Source of the DNA: Jimgerdemannia flammicorona
Lineage: Eukaryota; Mucoromycota; Endogonomycetes; Endogonales; Endogonaceae
DNA: 14,664 bases
Assembly (NCBI GenBank): GCA_003990745.1
Contig: RBNI01004094.1
Location: forward strand, 1 to 14,664
Direction of reading: 5' to 3'
The translations under genes and the position numbers were made by a program. Positions within the stretch are counted from its first letter, which is position 1. Each line of letters opens with the position of its first letter. Shown piece by piece: positions 1 to 9,092 of the stretch. Under the pieces are notes generated by a model, which saw only the letters and a program-made list of their open reading frames with translations, had not been told where the DNA came from and made no database searches.

Positions 1-25
1 AAAAAAAAAAAAAAAAAAAAAAAAA
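1..25. repeat. Poly-A tract at window edge
   Basis: The window opens with 25 consecutive A, followed at once by sequence homologous to a LINE. It could be the tail of another retroposed element lying upstream, into which LINE A inserted. LINE endonucleases often cut A/T-rich targets, so this is plausible, but the upstream flank is outside the window. Confidence 0.6.
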
Positions 26-39
26 GAGAGTGGTGGATG

Positions 40-500
40 GGGCCCATTAGATTGGAATCTGCTGGCATAGTGATGAGAGAGAGGTAGCCTGGGGACCAAA
101 GATGTGGAGGTGGAATCATCTTCTGTTGGGAGATTCTCCAGTGGTTGACTTTTGTCTAAAAGATAGGGTGGAGTGTCAGCATGAACAGGGTGGGGACCTG
201 TGGCTCAAGAGTTAGTAAGGAATAGAAATTGGTGAAACTTAGAACTGAGTAGGTATCTGGTTGTGGGGAGAGGAAGTGTCAAGATAGCTCCTGCCCAAGT
301 TCTGAGTAGTGTAGTGATAATTTCTGCAATAGAATATAATACTGAACTTTAGGTCAAAATATTTGGTAAAAGGAAGATCATTTAAATATAGAAAGGACTT
401 CAATATTGGACAGAAGAGTAGAGTGGTATAGACTCTAGAACATTGGCTAGAGGAGTGTGAGGTCCTGTCAGACTTCTGGTTAGCTATTGAGAACTAGCTG
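40..500 (+). pseudogene. LINE A ORF2 C-terminal remnant
   Basis: Remnant of the C-terminal part of a LINE reverse-transcriptase polyprotein, downstream of the polymerase domain. It is recognised only by nucleotide and conceptual protein similarity to LINE B. The best block is EHWLEECEVL (about 437-466); its His and Cys spacing resembles the end of the zinc-finger-like motif found near the C terminus of many LINE ORF2 proteins, but the N-terminal cysteine pair is not visible. Several in-frame stops (TAG, TGA) break the reading frame. No catalytic domain is present, so it is inactive. Reading-frame boundaries are approximate. Confidence 0.65.
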
Positions 501-882
501 GAGATAGAGCTATCAGATAGTGAGAATGAGAAGCAATAGAGTACTCTCTGGTCATAACTAGTAGAGAGAGTTGGTAATGAGTGGCTATCTATAGATTGGG
601 CCCTTACAGTGTAAGTTGGTCTTTCTGAATATTGACTGTTTATGACTAGAGACTATTACTAGGAGCAAGGGTAGCAAGATGGGAGTGGTTATTAATAGAA
701 TTGTCAAATAGGTAGTAGACTAAGTAGGGCTCCAGAAGGGGTCTATACTAAGAGCTAGTGGAGTAGATCAATATGAAGAGTGGGGGAAGAATTCAGATAA
801 TTGAGAAGATAGTTGAATTCTATAAGGAAGAAGTGGGGGGTAGACCTCACTAGTATATTATATAAGTATAGATTAGTTTAGT

Positions 883-888
883 AATAAA
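883..888 (+). promoter_or_regulatory. Polyadenylation signal AATAAA of LINE A
   Basis: AATAAA lies 8 bases before the MITE. When the MITE and one target duplication copy are subtracted, the signal sits 21 bases before the A25 tail, a normal cleavage distance. This supports reading 1278-1302 as a genuine retroposition tail. Confidence 0.7.
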
Positions 889-896
889 TGCAAGAG
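889..896. repeat. 8-bp target site duplication, left, MITE copy 1
   Basis: TGCAAGAG, identical to 1257-1264 on the other side of the MITE. A perfect 8-bp duplication fits hAT-superfamily transposition. Confidence 0.9.
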
Positions 897-1256
897 TAGT
901 ACTCCTAACAAATTAAATTGAATTAAATTTAATCCAAATTTGATTTGATTTGAGATTTGATTCAAACTCTATTTTTTGAAATATAATAACTTGATGAAAA
1001 TATACAAATTTAATAATCTTTAGCTTATTAGATTCCTCTATATAAGAGAAATCTAACAAGCTAAAGATTGTTAAATTTGAATATGTTTTCATCAAGTTAT
1101 TATATTTTTAAAAATAGGGTTCAAATTGGACCCTTAATTCAATTCAAATTCAATTCAATTTGAACTTAATTTAATTGAAAATCTTCAATTTAATTTGATT
1201 TAAATAACTCTCAATTTGATTCAATTTGAATTGATTCCATTTATTTGAGAGCACTA
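897..1256. mobile_element. hAT-type palindromic MITE, copy 1 (360 bp)
   Basis: Non-coding foldback element. The ends are TAGTACTCCTAACAAAT (left) and ATTTGAGAGCACTA (right), which are imperfect inverted repeats; the right end read inverted begins TAGTG, matching the hAT terminal consensus YARNG. The interior is a long near-palindrome centred near 1044: the arm containing AATCTTTAGCTTATTAGATT pairs with TAGATTTCTC-type sequence on the other side, and many arm differences are transitions. It is flanked by the 8-bp duplication TGCAAGAG. It carries no transposase, so it must have moved in trans. A second copy lies at 11352-11774. It is packed with ATTCAATTTGAATT-like words, which can fold in many registers. 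Confidence 0.88.
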
Positions 1257-1264
1257 TGCAAGAG
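1257..1264. repeat. 8-bp target site duplication, right, MITE copy 1
   Basis: TGCAAGAG, identical to 889-896. Confidence 0.9.
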
Positions 1265-1277
1265 TCTAAGTAACTAT

Positions 1278-1302
1278 AAAAAAAAAAAAAAAAAAAAAAA
1301 AA
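1278..1302 (+). repeat. Poly-A tail of LINE A
   Basis: Twenty-five A following TCTAAGTAACTAT. Its position downstream of AATAAA, once the MITE is removed, makes it the 3' terminus of LINE A. Perfect A25 in such mutated surroundings is expected, because RIP acts on C:G pairs and leaves A:T pairs alone. Confidence 0.8.
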
Positions 1303-1334
1303 TAACAATAAGGTCATCTTTCTAAGTAATTCAG

Positions 1335-1944
1335 AAGAGTATATCAGCTATCTTATTTTTAGTATTAGCAATGTGCTTGATCTCAACATCAAAGGATATA
1401 AGGATTTACATCTATTATACTTATCTTTCTATAAGAATTAGCTATATTTAGATATATTAGAGAGCTTAATAGTCTATCTAGAGGGTACTTTTTACTAAGA
1501 AGAAAATACTACTAAGTTTATAGTGATCAGATGATAATAAGAAGTTCTTTGTCCTGAGTAGTGTAGTTCTTCTTATACTCATTCAGTTTTTGAGATAGAT
1601 ATATATATAACTGAGTATTTATATTAGATCAGAATAACTCTGATAGTAATATTTAAAATATCAGTAATGACTATAATGAGTTTTATAAGATCAGAACTAA
1701 TCAGAATTAGTATATTAGTTAAAATTATTTATAGCCATAGTATATTCTTCTGTCTTTTTTTTTTAATATTAGTTCTCTTTTTACATATAAAGACTTATAA
1801 GTAAAGAGGCAATTGTAGAGAATTCTTAAATAAATCTTTAATAGTATCTAGCTAGTCTATTAAATTTTTATAAGAACTTAAGAGTCTTTAGAATAGATCA
1901 ATTGTAGATTACTTTAGTTTTCTTTAGATTGACAGCAATACTAT
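1335..1944 (-). pseudogene. Ty3/gypsy RT thumb and RNase H remnant (element B)
   Basis: Read on the minus strand from 1944, the conceptual protein gives a textbook Ty3/gypsy order. First comes the reverse transcriptase thumb with LARYYxRFIxEFSTIA (about 1880-1800; stop codons at x where Arg or Pro is usual). Then RNase H: VITD near 1660-1670, LSQKLNEYKKNYTTQDKELL near 1600-1540, SDHYKLSSIF near 1535-1505, and DVEIKHIANTKNKIAD near 1390-1343, the last normally followed by a Ser-Arg pair. The three acidic residues visible (D in TD, E in KELL, D in SDH) survive. Stops fall where Gln, Arg or Trp are expected, and frames shift between blocks. RNase H would remove template RNA during reverse transcription. 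The upstream RT palm and fingers are missing because the coding sequence runs straight into the LTR at 1945. Confidence 0.85.
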
Positions 1945-2068
1945 TATAATAAATTATTATATATAAGCTATTGAAATTTCTAATTAGTAGTTATATGTAG
2001 TTATTAAAATAGTATAACTATATATAGATATACTCAGTATACTATATTTAGTCATAGCTTCAAACTTA

Positions 2069-2076
2069 TATAAATA
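2069..2076 (+). promoter_or_regulatory. TATA box in 5' LTR
   Basis: TATAAATA, conserved at 12269-12276 in the 3' LTR. It fixes the LTR orientation as + and would drive transcription of element A. Confidence 0.55.
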
Positions 2077-2128
2077 CCCTCTATACTGAGTATATTGTAA
2101 CCTCAGCTCTGCCTTTTCTAACTATAAA

Positions 2129-2134
2129 AATAAA
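2129..2134 (+). promoter_or_regulatory. AATAAA signal in 5' LTR
   Basis: AATAAA about 53 bases after the TATA box, conserved at 12333-12338 in the other LTR. It is the likely polyadenylation signal of the element. Confidence 0.5.
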
Positions 2135-2285
2135 GTAGTATTTTTATTAAAGAATTCTCAGATCTAACTTATTAATAATTCTGAATCTGATTAACTTGAG
2201 ATATAAGTACAGTATCTCTACTATTAGTACAAGAATCTAAAAGTGATACTTAGACTATACTACTATAATAGATAATTAGAACTCA

Positions 2286-3520
2286 GCACTTTCTCACAAG
2301 AACTCAGAACTTGGAACCAATAGTTATCTTAATTATTAGCAATATATTAATTCTATCAGTATATAGTTTTATTATAATTTAGTAATAGTAAAAGTTACTC
2401 TTACCTATGAGTAAGCTTCTCTCAAGGAACTTACTATAAATACAGACAACTCAGTCAATATTATAAATATCATTAGTGATAATTAAAGAATATCTTCACT
2501 CTAACTACTTCTTAGAACCAAACTGAAGAAGTCAATAGATTATTACTAAGTAGATTAAGATCTATATTAACTAAGAGGAATTTGATAGACTTAATAACAA
2601 AACCATCTGGGAAGTATTTAACACATTTATCATACTTAACAAAGAAGTTACTCATATTTAAGAAATTAGAAAATAATTTAAAAAATTAATTAGTAGCTAC
2701 TTTTATGAGAAATTAAGTAAATATTTTCTGAATCTTCTCTCTAATAATTGCTACTATAAAGTCAAGGCCTTCCTAAACTATAAGAAATATTATCAAACTA
2801 AAGGAAATCTCATCTCTACTATTAAGTTCTCTATATATAAGTAAAGATAATCTAATAGTAAGGATTTCAAACTGCCTAATCTAGCAAAACCTCTATCACA
2901 TAATTTTGACCTAGAAGAATAGTTAAAGAAATATCTAAACCTAATACCAGTGGCCTCAGTATTACTATAAATCCACCATCAAAAACATCAAGTCTACTAA
3001 AAATCACTACAGAAGACCTAGTGATAATTCTATCAAAACTACCAACCTATAGACTAGTCACTAAGTTCACCCACCTTAGTAATATTATAGAAGAAACAAC
3101 TATATATCACACCACTCTTAAGATAATAGTATCTAAAGAAAGACTACCACTATCTCACTATATAAGTAATGAGAATAGTAGAATAATATCAATAAATAAA
3201 AAGATAGTAGTTCTGGTTAACTAAGTAGCTATACTTACCAAAGCTCTCTGCCTCAGTATCAAAATGAACAAATCTATGAAAGGCCTCTAAATTATTCTAT
3301 TTAAAAGCAAAGCAGACTAAGTAACAATATTCATAAGATAAATTGATATCAATTATTATACTAATAGATAGAATAATAATCAGAACTTAGACAGTACTCT
3401 CAACAATAATATATACTATAAGATTAAAGATCTCTATATAACTATAGACTCATAAGTAGAGAAAATTACCATCTATTTTATAGATATAGCTACTCAGTAG
3501 TGGTACAAACTCTCAGTACA
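2286..3520 (+). other. Element A leader and unassigned 5' internal region
   Basis: Lies between the 5' LTR and the recognisable gag. TGGAACCAATAG at 2312 begins with the TGG expected of a tRNA primer-binding site, but it is 26 bases past the LTR end, so this is only a candidate. The remainder has open stretches in shifting frames, for instance a 67-codon frame at 3021-3224. I could not match any of it to a known domain. An N-terminal part of gag or an extra leader ORF, heavily mutated, is the most likely content. Confidence 0.4.
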
Positions 3521-3522
3521 CT

Positions 3523-4200
3523 CTCTCACCTTATTGAAATTGATACAAGTGAAGAAGAAGATGATCACTCTAACTATGAAGTCTACCCAGCTACCATGGG
3601 CCTAAAGGAGCTAATCATCTAATAGTTCTGTAGCTCTGCCTATATTACTGAAGCTAGAACTAAGCTCAAGAACCTCTGATTCTATAATGGTGAAAAAGAA
3701 GACTTAGAAGTATTCATAATAAGATTATAATCTCTCCTAAATACTATAGGAGTAGAATATAGCTAATGAGAATAAACTGTAAATGGAATTAGAGCAGTAT
3801 ATTTCTTTGATACTATCTTTAAATAGTTATCAGAAAAGATCTGAGAGTAAAAATAACTCTACAATTATCTATATAAGTAATAGTACTTAGAATAAGCTAT
3901 TACTAGAGTATACATATAACATCTTAGTAGCTCAAAGATCAAGGGACAATAGAAATAACAATAAAGGAGACAAGTGATATCAATTTGAGAAAAAATATAA
4001 ATCTTAGAATAACTCTCCAAAATTATAAAGAAGATTTAAGAAATTGTCTAATAAGAAAATAGAGGAACTCATAAAGAATAAAGTATGTTTTTACTATAAA
4101 AAGAAGGAACATATGTCTTGTGAATGCTCTGACAAGAAGACCAATATGAATAAATGACCATCCTTCTCATATACTGTCACTATAATAGAAGATGACTCTA
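3523..4200 (+). pseudogene. gag: Element A gag remnant with broken CCHC zinc knuckle
   Basis: Capsid-like protein remnant that would have coated the retrotransposon RNA. An acidic stretch (TSEEEDDHSNYE, from 3545) leads to LKNLxFYNGEKEDLEVFI (about 3668-3717), the pattern at the start of many Ty3/gypsy capsid domains. This is followed by ITRVYI near 3897 and a lysine- and glutamine-rich region with many TAA/TAG stops where Gln is expected. After a frame change the zinc knuckle reads C-F-Y-Y-K-K-K-E-H-M-S-C-E-C (4086-4127). Compared with the C-x2-C-x4-H-x4-C consensus, the second Cys is Tyr (TGT to TAT), the usual Gly is Glu, and a Cys replaces a probable Arg (CGT to TGT). Nonfunctional. Confidence 0.82.
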
Positions 4201-4985
4201 AAGAAATTCCTGAAAAAATAAAAATCAAGAGATTCTACATTACTATAAAAATTTTAGACAAAGTATATAAATCTGATATATACTGGCTATAATTTTTACT
4301 TAAGTATAGAAATAATTATTAAACCAGACTAGTAAGTGACCATTAGTACAGATGTTAGAATAGAAGTCTCTAAAGGAATCTATATCTATCTTATAGAAAG
4401 AAATAGCCTGGCCAAGGAAGAAAGATTCTGTATAACTAGTAGAGTTGTAGACTAAGGATTTAAAGGTAAAATTAAGACTCTGCTATATAATACTGAATAG
4501 AAGATAGTTGAAATCATATATGAAAATAAATTGTCCAAGCTATTGTTGAAATAATATACAATAATCTCAAAGTCAAAGAAACAAATAAACTATCACTCTC
4601 TGATAGAAGAGAAAAAGCTTTCAGTTCAATAAAAAGATACTAAGAAGAAGACTAAGGTACAGAAGATCATTTATATTGAAGAATCTCAGAACTAAGATCA
4701 GAAATAGTACTGATATATTGCTAAAAGATATATTCCAGCAGAATGATATCCTTATGAAGTTAAGATATACTATTTGAAAATATATAAAAGAATATATTAT
4801 ATGTATTCTCAAATCTAAGAAGTATAAGTCAATTATTCCAGAATGATGGGATAAAGAAATTAAGAATATCAATAGTGAAGATAAAGATACACAAGATTGA
4901 AAAAATGAAGTTTCTCTAGAAATAATTACTGCTTAGTAAGAAGACATCCCTGAATATATCTATCTATAAGAAAAAATCAAAGAAA
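4201..4985 (+). other. Linker between gag and protease of element A
   Basis: About 785 bases with many stops on the + strand and no motif that I recognise. By position it should encode the region between nucleocapsid and protease. An 83-codon open frame on the opposite strand (4621-4872) is hydrophobic and AT-driven. I treat it as a shadow. Confidence 0.4.
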
Positions 4986-5262
4986 ACTCTGTTGAAGTCC
5001 TCATTGATAGTGGAGCAAGTAAGTACTATCTTGATAAAGAGACTACTAACAAGTTCAGACTTAAGATATAAAGAAATCCAGAAGAAAACATTATCATATT
5101 TAGAAATAAAATAACTCAGAAACTCTTTAAAATCTTTAAGAATATATTCTTATAACTAGGAGACTATATACAAAGTAGACCTTTCACATTATACATCTTT
5201 TAAGACACAATCTCATCCTTAGAAAATTCTGGCTCACTCTAGAAAATCCTGATGAACTAATA
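4986..5262 (+). pseudogene. Element A retroviral-type aspartic protease remnant
   Basis: The protease would cut the gag-pol polyprotein during particle maturation. The frame starting at 4991 reads VEVLIDSGASKYYLD, with the catalytic DSGAS triad at 5006-5020 intact. Downstream, after a one-base frame change, LRKFWLTLENPDE (5218-5256) matches the ILGxPWLxxxNPxIDW block near the end of the Ty3/gypsy protease; Gly and Pro of that block are lost. In-frame stops occur at presumed Gln codons. Ty3/gypsy assignment is firmer than Ty1/copia because of this block. No RT follows. Confidence 0.82.
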
Positions 5263-5449
5263 TAATCTCTCTAGAACATATCAAGCTATAGTCAGAATAG
5301 GCTAAAAAGAAAGTAAAATCCAGTATAATATTATCTCTACCATCCAAATAAAGAAGTTAATCTAAAAACCAGAAAAGTATATCTATATATATATTGTTAA
5401 AAAGTTATCAATATATAATAATAATAATGATAATCTTCTCTTTCTCTAC
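5263..5449 (+). other. End of element A internal sequence, junction with repeat R
   Basis: AT-rich, with a short (AAT)n-like run near 5409-5430 just before homology to repeat R begins. RT should start here, but nothing resembling RT is visible. The junction probably marks a deletion or rearrangement breakpoint. Confidence 0.45.
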
Positions 5450-5783
5450 TTTTTTGTAGTTTCTAGTATCTTCAGCTGCATCTGGGATATATCTATTTTG
5501 ATGCAGTGCCTTCTTTCTTTTACTATCATCAATAAGGTGTTATCTTGGTATATCATAGGATATATAGAGAGTCAGCCAACCTTGAGTATCAAGTGCTTAG
5601 CGTAGATTATCTGCAGGTCCTCAGTATCTGTAGTGGGGCCCTCTGGCTTTAGTGAGCTTTCTGACAAGCACAGTTCTGGCATAAGTGACTGTTTTTCAGG
5701 TATTATTGAGATGGAAGAAGAGATGGCTATCACAGATAGAAGAAAGAGTGATAATAGTAGGTCAGTAGAGTACCAGGCTAGGC
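5450..5783 (+). repeat. Repeat R, copy 1 (partial, heavily mutated)
   Basis: Aligns by eye over its length with 12659-13002 and 13718-14060. Shared blocks include GGGGCCCTCTGGCTTT and GTGACTG-TTTTCAGGT. Relative to copies 2 and 3 the differences are mostly C-to-T or G-to-A. It lacks about the first 170 bases of the repeat and everything after the CCAGGCT block. Open frames on both strands (5572-5793 minus, 5633-5821 plus) appear in all copies only because the nucleotides are conserved; neither shows a known domain. The function of R is unknown. Confidence 0.85.
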
Positions 5784-5789
5784 CAAAGA

Positions 5790-8700
5790 TCACTCCACCT
5801 CCTATTCACCACTCCCTCTAAAGGTCACAACTCCATTTAGTCCTTAATAGCTTTTCAGAAATCTCCCAAAACCTCACACTCTCTCAGCCAATGCTCAGAG
5901 ATCTGTACTATATCCCCTTCCTGCTTAATATTAAGATACTCCTCATACTTCAGAATACCTCTTTCTATTAAATGTCCCAACTGGTAGTTCAGTATCATAT
6001 TGCACCATAGTAGCCTTCACCATATCACTCAAAACTTAGGGGAGAGCCATCTTGCCACTATCTTGTACTAAGGCCAGATACTATTTTAGTTCCCCTCCTT
6101 ACTGATCCCTATCCCCTGCTATGCCTCTAGCTACAAATCTCTCCCATACTCCCATACTATCTTCTAGCTAAAAATCATCCACTGGGGTACCTTTTAATAG
6201 TAGACAGTCTCATCTCTACATCTGAGGTCTCTATTTCTCCTCTCCCTCATCACCTCTCTACTGAAGACTAATGTAGTAAGAACTATCCACTACTTATCAC
6301 TAGAATTCTCTATAGTACATCTTCCTACTCTCTTTGAGAGTTACTAGAGTGAGCAAGTTGCCAGTCATATCCCAGAGAGAGTACTAAGTCTCCTACATCT
6401 ACTGCATAAGAGATACCTACTCTCATTCCCACAATTCACTCACTTACTTCAGCCACTATACTCTTAAGTAGTATAGGTGCTTGGTGAAGTCTACCAGACC
6501 CAGCCCTTCTCTATCAACTGGTATTGTCAATATCTTCTAGCCAATCTGACTCTGCTGCCTTGTCTAGATTTATGATCTGGCTATCTTTATTAGTCTCTTA
6601 ACCACCTACATCAGAAAGTCCAAGTAATACTCTAAATACCAAAGCTTAGGTGGCTAGTACATATTCAGCACTATCACTCTCTCTGCTAAAGAGATATAAC
6701 AGCCTCCCCACCTTGAGAGAACATCTCTCCATATGAGTAGCTACTGCTCCCACTAACCATGAGGTAGCAGGGAGCTATATACTGAAAAATAAATCTCTAG
6801 GTAGTAGACTGTTTCTTTAGCTGGGACCACTATTTCAATTACATCACTATCAACTATTCCTCTATCTAGGACCAGAGTCTCACACTTATACCAATTGAGT
6901 CTAGCACCCAAGTATCCCCCATACTATTCCACTATATTCTTCAGTGCTATCATATCCTCTACAGAGTCTAGCCTAATCACTATATCATCAGCAAAGGCCC
7001 CAATCTTCCAGTTTACTCTCAAAATGTTCAAACCCCCAACTCTATGCCTTATTCTGTCCAACAGAGGCTCTAACAAGAGGGCATAGAGGATTAGTGACAG
7101 TGAGTCTCCTTGCAATACTTCTCTATCTAGAGAGAAGAACTCTTCCCTATATCTGTTCACTATAATAGCTGCCTAACTCTCCTCTAACAGATATATCAAC
7201 AATCTCCTAAACTCTGAGGGGACCTCTATTCACTTCAATATCCCCTCTAACCATATATGCTGAACTCAGTTATAAGTCTTCTCCTGGTCTAGAAAGACTA
7301 GTCAACCATTGATCCTAGCTATATAAGTATCCTCAATCATACTGTGAATCTATACTGTCTCATTATAGATTAAATGACCTTTGACAAAATCCCTCTGTTC
7401 AGTCCCTAATACCTGCTGAGCTACTCCTTACAGTCTGACTACCAAAATCTTCATCACTAACTTGAAATCTATATCCAAAGCATAATCAGCCTCCAGTTCT
7501 TCCAGTCCTCCCTTTTTCTTATTATTATACAACAGAGCTATAAGTCCTAGATACTATCCCCCAATCCAGGTCCCTGAGCTAATGATCTCATCATATATCC
7601 ACACCATCTCCTCCAGTACAATCTCAACTCTAGCCATCTTCTTCCAAAAATCCCAAGATAACTCATCCTCTCCTAGAGCTGTCCCCATACTTGTAATTAC
7701 CAAAACCTGACATACCTTCTTGCCTTATATAGGGGCTCCAAGTTTGTCTTGGCCTGCAGTTAGATCAGAGTGCCAATCCTCCAACTGTCTTTCAATACTA
7801 ATGGTATCATTACTACCCTTTTTCTCACTCTACAGTTACCTCTAGTAAGACCTCAGTAGACCTGAGATCTCTGGCATCCTAGTTACCATATTCTCTACCT
7901 CATCCAATACTCCTTCCCACTACTGCCTCATTCTCCTAGCCTATATCAACTATGACAAAAACTTTGTAGGCTGCTTCTCTTTCTTTAGACCCTACCACTA
8001 TAGCCTTGCCACCAACCTCTTCACCTATAGTTCCTCTTCCTATTTAAGTAGTTTTTCTATCTCTTTCTGGATCCTTTGAATTCTCCAATCTCCTTTCTTA
8101 TAGTCTGCCAAAGACCCAGCCCACCTCTCTAGTAATTATTCCAACCTCCTTAAAGCCCACCTAATATAACTTCTCTACTGAGTATCCCTCTCTCTCCCAG
8201 TTTTGCCCCAGTACTGCTGAGTATCAGATTTCAACCACTGTCAACAATCCCTAATCTCCAACCCCTGTACCCTCCAGGAAATAATCCTAGTACTAACATC
8301 TATCACCCATTCTTCTCACAAGATGGAGTCCTCCAGCAGTGAGGTATTTAGGCACTAATGTCTAGGTCTCTCTCTCTCACTCCCAAATCTCTCTCTGCCA
8401 AGCAATCTCTAGTAGTCAGACCAAGGACACCAGACCATCTCCATCTTGCTCCAGACATCTGTACCCCAGTACTCAGCTATCAATATCCAATCAATCCTTA
8501 ATTCCAACTCTACTACCTAGTGAGTATAGACCCAATAATCTCCCCACCCAAATCATCCTGCATCTACCAAAGAGCTCAGTCTCTCAATCTCCTCTCAATC
8601 TTCTATCTCTTTACTCCTGCCTACCAACCCTCTCTCTCTATCAGTCCTATCCAACCTTCTATTATATATCATATTAAAGTTGCCCCCCAGACAGTTGATT

Positions 8701-9092
8701 CCTATAACTATCGAAACACTCACCTTTTGCAGACCCTGTATCTAATCTACATGTTCCCCCCTTTCTACTGAGCAGTAGCATAATCTAACAGTCAGGGGGC
8801 TCCAGCCTGGCCTCCTCCACACACTCTATACCAATCTGTCTCTCCAATATCTAATGTTCCCAATATCCTCCACTCTCTTTCTAACTAGAATGTCCACACA
8901 ACCCTACTATACTACCACACCTCCCCATTCTCTCATCCAATCCAGTAAGTCTAAGTCTACATCATAACCCACATCCTATAGTAAGAAGAGATCTGCTTCC
9001 AGTTCCTTTAACTAACTAAAGATATTCTGATATCTTATTGCACCCTACAGACCATTAATATTCAAAGAGAAGATTCTTATTATACTGTTTAT
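5790..9092 (-). pseudogene. LINE B ORF2: APE endonuclease and reverse transcriptase
   Basis: Encoded the enzyme that nicks the target and reverse-transcribes the element RNA there. The endonuclease is at the N terminus: FSLNINGL (about 9070-9047), GGNFN near 8687-8673 where GGDFN is expected (Asp to Asn), RIDWILIAEYWG near 8490, and WCPWSDY ending at 8412 where SDH is expected (His to Tyr). The reverse transcriptase follows: RDFVKGHLIYNETV (about 7395-7360), LVFLDQEKTYN (about 7303-7270, with the catalytic Asp retained), LQGDSLSLILYALLLEP (about 7115-7062) and FADD (6995-6984, catalytic pair intact). A conserved C-terminal block DREGLGLVDFTKHLYYLRV lies near 6520-6460, and EHWLRECEVL near 5900-5870. 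Many TAG/TAA/TGA stops and frame shifts make it dead. About 1100 codons, close to the family length. The probable original ATG at 9090-9092 is now ATA. Confidence 0.9.

Larger units (their letters stand above)
26..1302 (+). mobile_element. LINE A, 5'-truncated 3' end with poly-A tail
   Basis: The stretch from about 26 to 490 aligns by eye with the reverse complement of about 6300 to 5840, the C-terminal end of LINE B. An example is EHWLEECEVL at about 437-466, matching EHWLRECEVL of LINE B at about 5870-5900. The two are related but clearly diverged, so LINE A is a paralogue and not a recent duplicate. A further 400 bases lead to AATAAA at 883-888 and a 25-A tail at 1278-1302. A MITE at 897-1256 interrupts the 3' untranslated region. 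The 5' end is missing, as is usual for LINE insertions that abort during reverse transcription. Confidence 0.8.
1945..2285 (+). repeat. 5' LTR of element A
   Basis: About 341 bp, homologous along its whole length to 12144-12487. It starts TATAATAAATTATTAT against TGTAATAAATCATTAT in the other copy: the two differences are transitions, so the canonical TG start has been mutated here. It ends near ACTCA. A TATA box (2069-2076) and AATAAA (2129-2134) lie in the order expected for U3-R on the + strand. A short inverted repeat (ATACTCAGTAT near 2030-2042 and ATACTGAGTAT near 2083-2094) flanks the TATA box. Confidence 0.85.

Noticed and set aside
913..1095. Minus-strand 60-codon frame
   Set aside because: Falls entirely within the palindromic MITE, a non-coding foldback element.
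897..1256. The palindrome as a transcription terminator or centromeric satellite
   Set aside because: The 8-bp target duplication, the hAT-like termini and the second dispersed copy show that it is a transposed element.
4621..4872. Minus-strand 83-codon hydrophobic frame
   Set aside because: It lies opposite the gag-protease linker of element A, and its Ile/Leu/Phe/Ser-rich composition is what AT-rich antisense gives.
5450..5783. Repeat R as the 3' untranslated region of LINE B
   Set aside because: LINE 3' fragments should share a common 3' end with poly-A. The R copies do not share a left edge, lack poly-T on the + strand, and copies 2 and 3 are not attached to LINE coding sequence.
6895..7086. 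Plus-strand 63-codon frame
   Set aside because: Antisense to the LINE B reverse transcriptase core (QGDSLSL and FADD).
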